Assembly: GCA_001695595.3 (NCBI GenBank)
Contig: MBPM02000031.1
Span: 248,001 to 312,000, forward strand
Reading direction: 5' to 3'
Source of the DNA: Plasmopara viticola
Taxonomy: Eukaryota; Oomycota; Peronosporomycetes; Peronosporales; Peronosporaceae
DNA: 64,000 bases
The notes beneath the pieces are model-generated. The model ran no database searches and was not told the origin of the DNA. It worked only from the letters and a program-made list of their open reading frames with translations. The position numbers and the translations under genes were made by a program. Positions 1 through 9,184 of this stretch are shown here, in pieces; position 1 is the stretch's first letter, and every line of letters begins with the position of its first letter.

Positions 1-1099
1 TGCCGGGGGTAATTACGTCTGTCGTGAGCTCGAACAAGTGGGTCTGTGTATTAAAAGGATACCTCTTGATGCTTGCGACTAACATATTGCCAATGACGTG
101 CACTACCTTAGCGCATTCTGTTTCTATTCCCCTTTAAAATCATTCATCCTATTGACCGAGTCGGAAGAAGAAAAGTTGAGGTGGACAACGGACATTTGCG
201 AGTGCATTGAACGAAATCTGAAAGGCAAGACACACCCGCGTCGTGCTAGCGTTCGTTCCGAGCTGCTGACGGATAACGACGACGATACGGCTAGTGGCTA
301 CGAATTAGATGGAGGCTTTGTTATCAAGAATGGATGGCTTAATGTCTCTGGAGGTGCCGTGGCAAGTAGTGACAATGGAACCAGTACGAGTCCGTGTCCG
401 ACCCCAAGCAGCAGCGTTGGCAAGAAGACTCGACGACTCTGGATCACGCTGACATTGCAGACGCTTTCGTTGGGCGCAACATTCAAAGCAGCGCAGCCAG
501 AGGAGACTATTGCCATCGAATTGTGCGATGTGGCTCCTCTGAAGAGTGAGAAATGCTTTCGTCTACAATTCGTTCACGATACGGTCAGTCTAATATATTT
601 TAATACGGTTAGTCCACGCCGAAGTTAATTCGCTCACTTGCTGCCTATTTACTACAGAAATCACAGGTACAGACGCAGACAATGTATGTTTTCGAAGCGC
701 TGTCTCTGGCGGAAAGAGAAGAATGGGTGCGTGCATTGACGCTCTGCATCACGGGGGGTGACGAGCTGGACTTGCGCCGGCGAAGCCTCAAAACGGCGAC
801 TTTGGCACCTATTTTCATGTTTGACAAAGTCTCGAATGTCTGTACGATCTGCACGCACAGCTTCGCGGTGTATCGACCACGCCATCACTGCAGGTACGCA
901 TTAGTGTCGTCGCCTTGCCGTCGTTAACTTGTTAGTTAATGTTTTCTTGAACAGATTGTGCGGCTCGCTCGTGTGCGGAAATTGCTCAAAGCGGCGGTGG
1001 ACGCTTTCGTATAGCTCAAGCAAGAAAGCATCACGAGTCTGCGATACCTGTGCCTTATCGACTATGAGTATCACGCGGTCTTGTGCTGCCGATGATTAA
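1..1099 (+). CDS. PH-FYVE domain protein, 3' part
   Basis: This is the 3' end of a gene that begins before the window. Proposed exons are 112-583, 658-893 and 955-1099; an earlier exon probably ends near position 8. The introns are short GT-AG introns (74 and 61 nt), and the frame continues through both. The first exon opens with the C-terminal helix of a PH domain (ESEEEKLRW). A complete second PH domain follows, running from NGWLNVSG through RRLWITL to the closing EREEWVRAL helix. The protein ends in a FYVE zinc finger: paired CxxC cysteines, the basic RHHCR signature, LVCGNC and a final RVCDTC. FYVE fingers bind phosphatidylinositol 3-phosphate on endosomes, so the protein is probably a membrane-trafficking or signalling adaptor. 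The RHHCR motif is split by the last intron after the first two bases of its final Arg codon. Domain identification is strong. The 5' boundary and full length cannot be seen here. Confidence 0.85.
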
Positions 1100-1755
1100 T
1101 TTGTCACCCCGCACGATGATACCCGGCCCTAGCGAACAAGTGAAATGGATCGGGCCTCATGTCATCTTTCAAAGTACCCAAACTACTTATTGGCACATGG
1201 TGTGCTACCTAATGATCAAATTATGTGCTACCTAATGATTAAAATGGAAGCTGAATCAAAAAGTGCTACAGTGATCCTTTGCGCATACTGTATACTCCGA
1301 ATGGGCACTTAGCCCAATTTGCGTGAAGCATTGTTTATGTACGCATCAGTCACTTCTCATATCCTCCTAATAGAAACATGTACCGGTGCTGCGCCACGAA
1401 CGCTCGTCGGAATAAAGTATGCGGGTCAACGGGAGAGTAATTCAGCAAGCTCAACGGGCTCAAATTTGTTGCGGTGGCTTCACGACGGCACATCTGCTTG
1501 ATTTCTTGAAAAAAAATACAATAGTTGTTGCATTTAAGTAGATCTCCGTTGAATTCTTTGAGCCGTAGGAAGTGTGCGAGCGACTTGCGAGCGACGTTCG
1601 TCGTGCCGCTTCCGCGTCCATCTGTCGACCCGTCGTCTGTTTCCGATAGGCTAGCCAACAGTCACTTTCGCACGTTTGATTGGCCAAAACGACTTTTCTG
1701 ATCGCCGACACTCGATTTTATAAAGCCAGTCGGTTTCTCTGCAATAGCCTGTGTA
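1100..1755. other. intergenic region upstream of the coiled-coil gene
   Basis: No convincing gene is visible. Several short open frames overlap on both strands, but they lack a good start context and show no recognisable domain. The stretch contains a small direct repeat (1201-1246) and, at its right end, the promoter of the next plus-strand gene. Confidence 0.5.
1201..1246. repeat. 23-bp direct repeat, two copies
   Basis: Two adjacent near-identical copies begin with tgtgctacctaatgat at 1201 and 1224. They differ at a few bases near the 3' end of the unit. No function is evident. Confidence 0.75.
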
Positions 1756-1772
1756 TCATTCATTCCTTATAC
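1711..1772 (+). promoter_or_regulatory. putative core promoter with oomycete-type initiator
   Basis: A TATA-like string (ttttataaag, near 1717-1724) lies about 35 bp before tcattcattcctta (1756-1769). The latter resembles the oomycete initiator, whose core is TCATT followed by pyrimidines. The spacing fits transcription starting near 1757-1760, about 175 bp before the first ATG of the downstream frame at 1936. This is assigned by motif only. Confidence 0.45.
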
Positions 1773-1935
1773 TGCTCTCCTTACGCAGTGGAAAAAGAGC
1801 TGGAGCTTTTACGCTTTCTTGCGGACTACCCCGTCCCTACAGAGAGCAAGTGACTCGACGAAGAAGGGTTCTTCATTCAAAGCCTTTAACGAGCACAACC
1901 CTCTCCTCTCTCTACAGCGCGTTTGCCTCATCTAC

Positions 1936-3768
1936 ATGCCGCTATTCTTTCGGTCATTAGAGCGCAGGTCGCATCGCTTCTCGCTACACAAGCACCATAG
2001 CCCATCGGACGACGGCACTGATTCAGTTGCTGACCCCAGCGGTGTTGATCACCATTCAAACAGAAAAGCACGGCGCCAGACGCAGCCGACCATACATGAG
2101 CCCGAGCAGTCCATTGTCACGTCGCAATCTTTCAACTCGAAGGCACTCCAAGCTCCACCTTCTATGCTCTCGTCTTCCGTTCGATCTTCGTCCTCAACGC
2201 TCCGTAGTACAAATACCACGCTCAACGAGATCATGTCTGGTGGAGAAAACGATACGGAGTTCTCAGAAGTATCGGAAGAAGTCATCTCGAGAGACTCGGT
2301 CACTACGCCATCCCACGGTCGCGTTTCTAGTAAGCGCAACAGTCGACACAGCAGTGTGTCTTCGTGCGGCAGTCACAACAGCCTTGCTGAGTACCGTCAG
2401 ATGCAGTGCTCCATGTCGTACAAGAATCGTGTCCACAACGACAATATCCGAGAAACCGCTGTCACGTCCAGCCTGAACGACTTCAGAGTAAGCGAACGCA
2501 TGAATGACCTGCAATCAGAAGATGGACATCACGTTGCGAGCTCACCCATTCGATCCATCCGTAGCCAGAGTTTGTTAAACGCACGTATTTCCGAATCGTC
2601 CACGACGATTACCATGCCTGAGTCCGTGATGACTCCAGTGCTCTCAGATACTTCCATGTTCTCTTCAGTTTCTCAAATTCTTGATATGCCAGCAACTTCT
2701 CAGACGACAGAGGCCAATGTTGCTGCTTTACAAACACGGCGCGCATTTCAACAAATGGTTTTAGCCTTGGAAGATGAAGATTCCGGGGACGACGATGACT
2801 CTGATAGCGGTGCACGACAACGGAACCGATCCGCAAGCTCTGTCAACGCTGGTGTTGTTCGACTTGGTGCACAAGAGTACAAAATGTTCCAGTTTCGTCT
2901 TAGTCAGCTGGAAGAGCTGACAGCAGAGCAGTCCAGGAAACAGATTGCCACAGAGCAGACAATTAAGCAAGAGGTACAGACCCGAACACAGAAGGCCATT
3001 GAGATCATGGAGAAACAAATTAGCATGTACAAACAGGCTAAGGAACTCGAGTGCGAGCGCGAAGTGCAGCGACGAGTATTAGAGCACTTGGAAATCCCTC
3101 AAATAAGTCGTACCTCAAGTTTGACGAACATGCCCCGATCTTATAGCTTGCGGTCGACCAGTAGTGCCGGCATCTTACGTGAAAGCTATAGAATTCCCGC
3201 CAACATTAAAGAAGAAGGCGGGTCATTTGAAAAATTGCTGCACCCACGACGATCACGTAAGCGAATGGAGCAAATGAAGGTGCGCGAGGAAGCACAAAAG
3301 CGCGAGATGGAGCAATTTCGAGAGTTTATTCGCACGACCGAGATGCGCCTTACACAGGTGCAGTGTGTGGACAGTGGTGTGTCGGCAGCACAATTAGAAA
3401 GGGCCAAGTATGAACTGGAGGAGCTGGGCGAAATATCGCTGCCTGACTCAGTGCTCCAATCGTCTCCTTCTGATCTCATCGAGCTCATTTGCATCTTGTG
3501 TAAAAATGGACGGGAGCAGGACAAGCAAATTGAAGAGGCAAAGCGCCTCGTTACCGCTGCAATTGAAGCTCGTAAAGTTGCCGAGGCCACAGCACGTGAA
3601 GCCGTCGAGCTTACACTTATACTGGATGCACGATTAGACCTCGAAGTGAAGAAGTCGATGCAGCAAGCGCGCAAAACAGATCTCCAATACGCACGCGAGT
3701 CACGGGAAACTCGGGGAATCAATGCTGTTCCATCTGATGGGCAGCTGTCGCCGGCGTCGGCGCTTTAG
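1936..3768 (+). CDS. serine-rich coiled-coil protein, function unknown
   Basis: I do not recognise a family. The frame is open well upstream, but the first ATG is at 1936, giving 610 residues that start MPLFFRSLERR. A 5' exon is possible because a ctctacag acceptor sits just before. The N-terminal half is rich in Ser, Thr and basic residues and looks disordered. An acidic patch (EDEDSGDDDDSDS) precedes a helical half with long heptad-like stretches (EEQs, EQ/KQ-rich, then Ala/Glu/Arg-rich), which predict coiled coils. There is no signal peptide, membrane segment or catalytic motif. It lies 189 bp before TSR2 on the same strand. The composition fits a scaffold or cytoskeletal protein, but that is only inference. 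Confidence 0.75.
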   Translation: MPLFFRSLERRSHRFSLHKHHSPSDDGTDSVADPSGVDHHSNRKARRQTQPTIHEPEQSIVTSQSFNSKALQAPPSMLSSSVRSSSSTLRSTNTTLNEIMSGGENDTEFSEVSEEVISRDSVTTPSHGRVSSKRNSRHSSVSSCGSHNSLAEYRQMQCSMSYKNRVHNDNIRETAVTSSLNDFRVSERMNDLQSEDGHHVASSPIRSIRSQSLLNARISESSTTITMPESVMTPVLSDTSMFSSVSQILDMPATSQTTEANVAALQTRRAFQQMVLALEDEDSGDDDDSDSGARQRNRSASSVNAGVVRLGAQEYKMFQFRLSQLEELTAEQSRKQIATEQTIKQEVQTRTQKAIEIMEKQISMYKQAKELECEREVQRRVLEHLEIPQISRTSSLTNMPRSYSLRSTSSAGILRESYRIPANIKEEGGSFEKLLHPRRSRKRMEQMKVREEAQKREMEQFREFIRTTEMRLTQVQCVDSGVSAAQLERAKYELEELGEISLPDSVLQSSPSDLIELICILCKNGREQDKQIEEAKRLVTAAIEARKVAEATAREAVELTLILDARLDLEVKKSMQQARKTDLQYARESRETRGINAVPSDGQLSPASAL

Positions 3769-3957
3769 TTCACTCGGAAGACACGTTGAATGAAATGTTT
3801 TGCGTCTTGTTATGGAGCTGCGCCAGCAAGCGCATTATTATCCAACTTTAATATATAAAAATTCATGTACAGTCCAACTACACCTAATATTATGTACTTA
3901 AGGTACATAAAGTATGGCTCCCATCCGTCATACGTTAAAGTTTCAAGACGTTTAAGT

Positions 3958-4563
3958 ATGACCAGTATATTGCTGGCTGTGGCTCGCGAAAATGCGGAGC
4001 AATATGCAGCCGGTGCAATCAAGTCGCCATGGGACTACTTTGAATATAGCGTAAAACTGGTACTTTCCCGGTGGACGGCGCTGCGTATGGCCATCGAGGG
4101 CGAATGGGGCGGTGGTGACACTCGTCGCAAGTATGAGATTCTACTTGAGATGATTCTTGATGTATTTAAGTACAATAAAACAGTGTACGCTGATGCCATG
4201 TCCGACAACATTGGCGGCTACGTAGAGACCGAGTTTGGCCTTATCTGTGAAGATGGAAGTGTCGAGGAGATTTCGACACTGCTAACGGTTTTGGCGGATG
4301 AGTGCAAGAGTGCACAGTACGACCGTGTTAAGGCCATGCACGAGCAGGTGCAGTCACTATTTCCTATCGACCTTAAAGCTGCCAAGATCAAGTCACAGGA
4401 GGATGGCGTTGGTGCACCCAACGCACCTCTGGGCCCTATAAGCGAGGAGGCACAGGAGCCTTTGTTTGATGAAGACGGCTTTACAACTGTTCGCCGCTCT
4501 GGTCGGCGAAAAACACCGATAAAGTTCTACGACCCGTTGGCAGAGTTTCCTGGCGCGGCATAA
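3958..4563 (+). CDS. TSR2: TSR2-like pre-rRNA processing / ribosomal protein eS26 escort
   Basis: A single-exon gene of 201 residues if the ATG at 3958 (MTSILLAVAREN) is used; in-frame ATGs also occur at 3865 and 3892. The WGG domain is clear: FEYSVKLVLSRWTALRM, then EGEWGG, followed by the helical repeat with YEILLEMILDVF. The C-terminus has an acidic linker, then DEDGFTTVRRSGRRK, matching the typical DEDGF-(T/Q)xV basic tail of TSR2. In yeast and human, TSR2 escorts ribosomal protein eS26 to the maturing 40S subunit and is needed for 20S pre-rRNA processing. The length matches the family (about 190-205). It converges on the Ku80 gene, with 91 bp between the two stop codons. Confidence 0.9.
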   Translation: MTSILLAVARENAEQYAAGAIKSPWDYFEYSVKLVLSRWTALRMAIEGEWGGGDTRRKYEILLEMILDVFKYNKTVYADAMSDNIGGYVETEFGLICEDGSVEEISTLLTVLADECKSAQYDRVKAMHEQVQSLFPIDLKAAKIKSQEDGVGAPNAPLGPISEEAQEPLFDEDGFTTVRRSGRRKTPIKFYDPLAEFPGAA

Positions 4564-4654
4564 GTTGCTACAATTGTGCAAAAAAGTTGATTCTAGTCTC
4601 ATTGAAAGTCATCACCGAGTTGTTTTACATTCAATTCGCCTGCTTTGGTCTCTT

Positions 4655-7428
4655 CTACTCAAAGTCGGCAAACATGTCATCTGCGTCCTCCATCGCCTCG
4701 ACCTGTGAAGACAGCGAAGCTGCAGCCAAATTAACATCCACTTCTTCTTCGCCATATAGAAAGGCGCGTGCTTCAGCAGGTGACACGTCCAGACTTGGGT
4801 CCTCCGAGGAACTCAGCAAGCTAATGTCAGCGTCCTTGACTGTCTTCCATCCATTCGAGTCTTCAGACAAACTTTTCCTCAACTTTGTCAAAAAATCGTT
4901 AAATTGGGTAGCGTACTGAATATCCACACTTCGTTTGCGAAAGTGAGCAAGACACTGCAAGGCCTTGGGGTAAAACTCGGAGTTGTTCTGACTTAGAAAT
5001 TTTTCGATCTGAGTCTCCATGCCTGTGACTGCAATTGTAAGTTGTGGACGGCGACTTGCTTTCGACTGCGAAAGCTCGACTAATGCCTCAAAGTCAGCAA
5101 TGGGATTCATAGAGCCCACGCTGGTTATATTTCCACTATCCAACAAATCGTCCAAGTCTAGCTCTAAGTCGGATCCTTCATTTTCCCCTGCTTCTTCGTG
5201 CTCCTCTAAAAGATCTTCTTCCTTTATCGAAGCCGTTGGCACGTCACTCCAAAACGACTTTTTCTTGCGATCCTTTGCCTTCTGAACTGCTTCTTTTAGC
5301 TGGAAAGCATCGCCAAAATTCTTTATAAGCTCCGAAATTTTCTCTTGGCGAACGGGATCCATCTTTAAACTTGCATCCACGTACGCTGGCAAAGGAGGAA
5401 TTCTTGCCGATTCGTCCAGCGCTCGCACGGATACGGCATGGAAGAAACGCCTGATAATTGGATTGAAACACACACCCACCTCATTGATTTTGTCATCGCG
5501 GATACTCAGACTATCGACCAGTTTGTCCGCCAGCAACTGTTGCTCATCTGATGGGGTATACTTAGGCGTCTTCAACGGAGCAAATTCGTAGTTACGCAAA
5601 TCTTCTTCAAAAGGTAACTGCTGGGACCACATAGCATAAAATTTTTTCTCTTTCTTACCAGACGATGGAGCGTGGGGTATGAGAGCCACAATCTTTGGTG
5701 CGGCATTCTTTCGTGGGACAAAGCGAGCTATTATCACCTGGTCTAGCTCTACCATTGCATCAATTAGCGCAGCAAAGCACGTTGCAGCGTGTGGCTTAAA
5801 TGGCTCAGCGACGAAAATGTCTGTGGCAGCTACAAACATTGCATGATTAATCTGAGACCGATTTAAAAATCCCAAAACCTTCAGGGATTTCTCTGTCTGA
5901 AATTTAAAAAACTCCACGTCTGCGGAAGCAAAAGGAACTTTTTCTGAGCCGTAGCGATATGCCTTTACTTGCTCGTCAGGTGGAACTTCTTGATCGATGT
6001 TTTGAGGTGACGTGTACCGTCGATCAAGTTTCACTCTTCCTGCTGTCTCTTTCTCAAAAGATGCCTGCGATTCCTTTGAAAGGGTCGGCAGCGTAGCCTT
6101 TTTGGTCTTCAAATAGCAATAGACAGGAATTCCTAACGCATTGCCGAACTCAAGTGGACCCCGAAATTTAGTTGTCAAAGCAACCGTCTTCTTCATCCCT
6201 TGCGCAAGTAATTCCATGCGCTTGGTTACTGAAGACACTTCGCCTCCTACCTCGTTTGCTATAGATACAAGCATCTTCTCGTTTTCAGCCTGTCATCGAT
6301 CGGGCAGCAAAAAAACACTAAGGACTTAAAAATTCGTTTAGCGCGACACATCAACACAGCTTACTTTGATTCGACTCGAATAAGTTGACTCTGTTTCCAT
6401 AGGTTCGTCCTTGACAGTGTTATCTCTAGAATCATCTTGAACGGCTACATCCATAGGTTCGTCCTTCACTACGTCTTCACCTTTCAAAGCAGTCTCACTC
6501 ACTTTATCGCCCGACATGTCATTATTAAATTGCAACGTTGTGTGCTGGAAGTCTAAACCACTTTAATTGCATAAATAACGTGAGCATCTGTCATATGAAC
6601 ATATAATCTTAAAATTCGTACATCACTTGAAGCTTCACTTCCATGTTTCCTATCATAGTCACAATCGACTCCAAGTCGCTTGTATCCGCAATTGTTGTTG
6701 CTGCATCGGTGATAATCATTAGCCGCTTGTCGTATTTCTTGCCATCCGTTCGACGAAATAGCAAGTCAAGGGCTACAATTATCCCATCTAGAATATCCAC
6801 CTGCACAACAATAACCACAGCGGGGAAGTTTACTAAGCAAGCTCTCTAAAAGTCGCTTAAACACCCCAACCTTTGTATCGACGCTCTTGGACGGCCTCAA
6901 TTCCCTCAGCCTCTTAATCATGTGTAGTGTCGGCGTGTCAATCGAGTTCACCACCTGTACGTTCCGATACTCGTTGTCTCCTTGCTCCTCGTTCAGCTGA
7001 TTATCAGTTTCTGGTTCATTCAATTAGTACATTAATTGGGAGAACAGACAGCTTGTTCTAAACTTAAGCCAAACCATCCGATCCATAGGCAATGATGCCG
7101 ACTTCGTCTTTTGGTTGAAAAAAGAGCTATGACGGACAAGATTTAGGCACAAAAAATCATGCTCAATCTGTTTACCAACCTTTTGTTGTATAACATTCTC
7201 GACAGCAGTTACTGCCGCCGCAAATCGCGTGTGTTGCAATTCATCGCCCGATTCCGGTTGGTTCTTGCCACCAACCGATAAGCGTTCACGTAGCGGCAAG
7301 CACATAGACGCACCTACGTCCAGCAGTATCACTACTGCTTCCTGTATAGTAGCAACACATTATGCATGTGAAGTCCGCTGACTGAAATAACTACAACCGC
7401 CGCAAGCACGCACCTTTGCACGTGACAT
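4655..7428 (-). CDS. KU80: Ku80 (XRCC5/Ku86), ATP-dependent helicase-like NHEJ subunit
   Basis: Seven exons on the minus strand: 7428-7414, 7341-7180, 7126-7075, 7010-6871, 6800-6622, 6560-6365 and 6289-4655. All introns are GT-AG, 53-75 nt, and the joined frame is continuous for 792 residues. The start MSRAKEAVVILLDVG gives the first strand of the vWA domain. The segments DEVGIIAYGS, ETDNQLNEEQ, DILDGIIVALDLL and KLQVIGLDF follow the vWA fold of Ku80. Exon 7 has the Ku core beta-barrel (AYRYGSEKVPF, then ARFVPRKN and ALIPH), the C-terminal arm and a Ku-PK-binding helix region (FYPKALQCLAHF). It ends in an acidic DADDMFADFE tail comparable to the vertebrate DNA-PKcs-binding end. Ku80 pairs with Ku70 to ring DNA ends in non-homologous end joining and to protect telomeres. 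Exon 6 carries an unusual acidic insert with two VKDEPM copies (see findings). Confidence 0.95.
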
Positions 7429-7558
7429 TTGCCGATAATCAGAGACCGGATTGCTTTTTGACGATAGACCTAAAACCGATACTTTAGCACAGAAAACATC
7501 AGATTAATAAAGGCATTTTCAATTTGCACGTTTGTGAGTCAAGTAATTACTAAGTGTT

Positions 7559-7861
7559 TTAAGACATTTGCGTATCTCTCTGTCGTGAAAAAAAAGAATC
7601 TGCGTAGGTATCTTCACCACTAGTAGTGGTAGTCATGGGTATTGTACTAGAGCTAAAGGAGCCATATTCCTTGCATCTGGCAATTTTGCTTTTAATAAAG
7701 CATGTACGACTAATAAATTCCATTATGCAGGGTCGCACAAAAGCTCGGCAGCCTCTTTCACTAACATTTGGTTTACATTTAATCCAAGAGGGAAGAGTGT
7801 GGTCTATAACTTGGTCAGGTAGTGACGATGAGCGAAGGAGGCTGCTAGTTGACCGGGTCAT
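7559..7861 (-). CDS. small ORF, unrecognised, possibly a gene fragment
   Basis: An ATG-to-stop frame of 100 residues, beginning MTRSTSSLLRSSS and ending RDTQMS. The middle part has five cysteines in a basic/aromatic context (WIKCK, RGCRAFVRPC, RTCF, ARCKEYGS), which could be a degraded zinc-binding segment. It ends 130 bp upstream of the Ku80 start on the same strand. Neighbouring minus-strand frames at 8274-8676 could be broken upstream parts of the same former gene. I found no confident family. It may be an old pseudogene. Confidence 0.25.
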   Translation of the reverse strand: MTRSTSSLLRSSSLPDQVIDHTLPSWIKCKPNVSERGCRAFVRPCIMEFISRTCFIKSKIARCKEYGSFSSSTIPMTTTTSGEDTYADSFFSRQRDTQMS

Positions 7862-8273
7862 TTAGCGATGACCAAGTCAACTATCAAGAAGGTTGTTAGT
7901 CTACCCAAGGGTGCATCCGCACCGAAGACGGCTTATACACCATAACCTCCACCTAAACCAATACTTTAGGCTTTAAGCGGCGACTTGAAGGTGCTACGCG
8001 CGCTCAAAAAGCACCACACTTTTACGCTTTAGAATGTTACTTGGCATCGTAATAGCCCAACGGTGAGGAGAGTCTGTGGATACAACAAGAACAAAGATTC
8101 AATTAAAGAGCCAAATTCGGGACTGGATAAGTCTTCAGGCTGGTTAATCCTTAAGCTTAACCACTTTTTCATGGAAAGCGTAGTCTGCTAAGTTGGTCGT
8201 TGACTTCAAAGATGTCTCAGCTTCGGCACAACGCTAAGCCGAGAGAGCATTCGATGACTTCCACCATACCCCA

Positions 8274-8676
8274 TCATGCGCTCAAAGGTAGCTGATCTTT
8301 CACGAATCGTCCGTTACTTATGATTCCAGATCGCAATGGTCTTTGGGCAATTGTTCGGGGTCCTCCCGCGAGCTCTTCAAACGTCACACTGTGGCACTCG
8401 CGAAATATACTTTGCGCTCGCGGCGGTAAGCAGCGACGGAAAAGGCTACCTCTACCATGACATTGCATCTTCTTCATGAAGAGTAGTAGCTTCTATATGA
8501 CCGAATAAGCGAGCATAAGATTGCTTTCGAGACAGGCCCCGGTACTCTATTCGCGACTTCTTTGGGGGTACACAAACACCAAATAGAAGACAGGTTTCTA
8601 TGGCCATGTTTTTCATGAGCTTCACAGCCCAATCAACCACCACATAAATCAGCGCGAAGTGCGCAACCCTCGTCAT
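8274..8676 (-). pseudogene. decayed protein-coding remnant
   Basis: Two overlapping minus-strand frames can be read here: 8676-8452 (ATG; WAVKLMKNMAIETCLLFGVCVPPKK) and 8477-8274 (SLFRRCLPP through VTFEELAGG). Composition and helix-like patterning look protein-coding, but the frame breaks repeatedly and no splice sites restore it. The first piece resembles the stretch after lipid-binding START-like domains in some oomycete proteins. That similarity is from memory and weak. Confidence 0.25.
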
Positions 8677-8929
8677 GAGTCACTTCTCTTTGTAGTGAGC
8701 TTGAGACTCAGCCGGCTGTCCAAAGCGCACATATTTTTGGGTACTCAGCCCCGCAGCCTAATGAGCGTTGTAATGGTGGTTAACGATTTGCCACCACTAA
8801 TACTGTAATACATTTATTATCGTGCTCTATTTCCTACAAGTTACTCTTTAATTTGCCTGTTTATTTAAACTGCATGAGACCCCATAGTGGGGAGATGATC
8901 ATTTCTAGTTGTGCCATCAAGTTTGCTAT

Positions 8930-9184
8930 TTAGAAGACCATAATTTTTTTGATTCTGTTTTGTAGATGATCAAGGCAATAATTACAGTTGTCGTCGCATA
9001 TGGAGCTAACCATAATTATTTTGATTCTGTTTTGTAGATGATCAAGGCAAAAATTACAGTTGTCGTCGCATATAAAGCTAAAAGCCAATTTTTGGCGTCT
9101 TAGTGGTATTATGGCTATAATAATATGTAAAGGTGAGAATGGTGTGTTAAAAAGGTGCGAGAAAGTGTTAGAGTTTGGATTCAT
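8930..9184 (-). CDS. small ORF with an in-frame 24-residue cysteine repeat
   Basis: An ATG frame of 84 residues whose second half is two copies of a 24-residue unit containing ICDDNCN(F/Y)CLDHLQNRIK. Each copy has a CxxxxCxxC cysteine spacing. There is no signal peptide and no similarity I recognise. The frame may be open only because the 72-bp duplication is a multiple of three, so coding status is doubtful. Confidence 0.2.
   Translation of the reverse strand: MNPNSNTFSHLFNTPFSPLHIIIAIIPLRRQKLAFSFICDDNCNFCLDHLQNRIKIIMVSSICDDNCNYCLDHLQNRIKKIMVF
8937..9080. repeat. 72-bp tandem duplication
   Basis: Two head-to-tail copies (8937-9008 and 9009-9080) begin accataat and share a run containing gattctgttttgtagatga. 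They differ at only a handful of positions. The unit is exactly 24 codons, so the duplication keeps frame in the minus-strand ORF that contains it. Confidence 0.9.

Noticed and set aside
2027..2476. A 149-codon plus-strand frame overlapping the coiled-coil gene
   Set aside because: Out-of-frame shadow with low-complexity Arg/Ser composition and no ATG advantage.
3186..3722. A 178-codon minus-strand open frame
   Set aside because: It is antisense to the helical half of the coiled-coil gene and is Ser/Arg-rich, as expected for a shadow.
7024..7080. A GC-AG intron in Ku80
   Set aside because: It was needed only if exon 2 was read straight through; with the extra 53-nt intron the ordinary GT donor at 7074 fits in phase 1.
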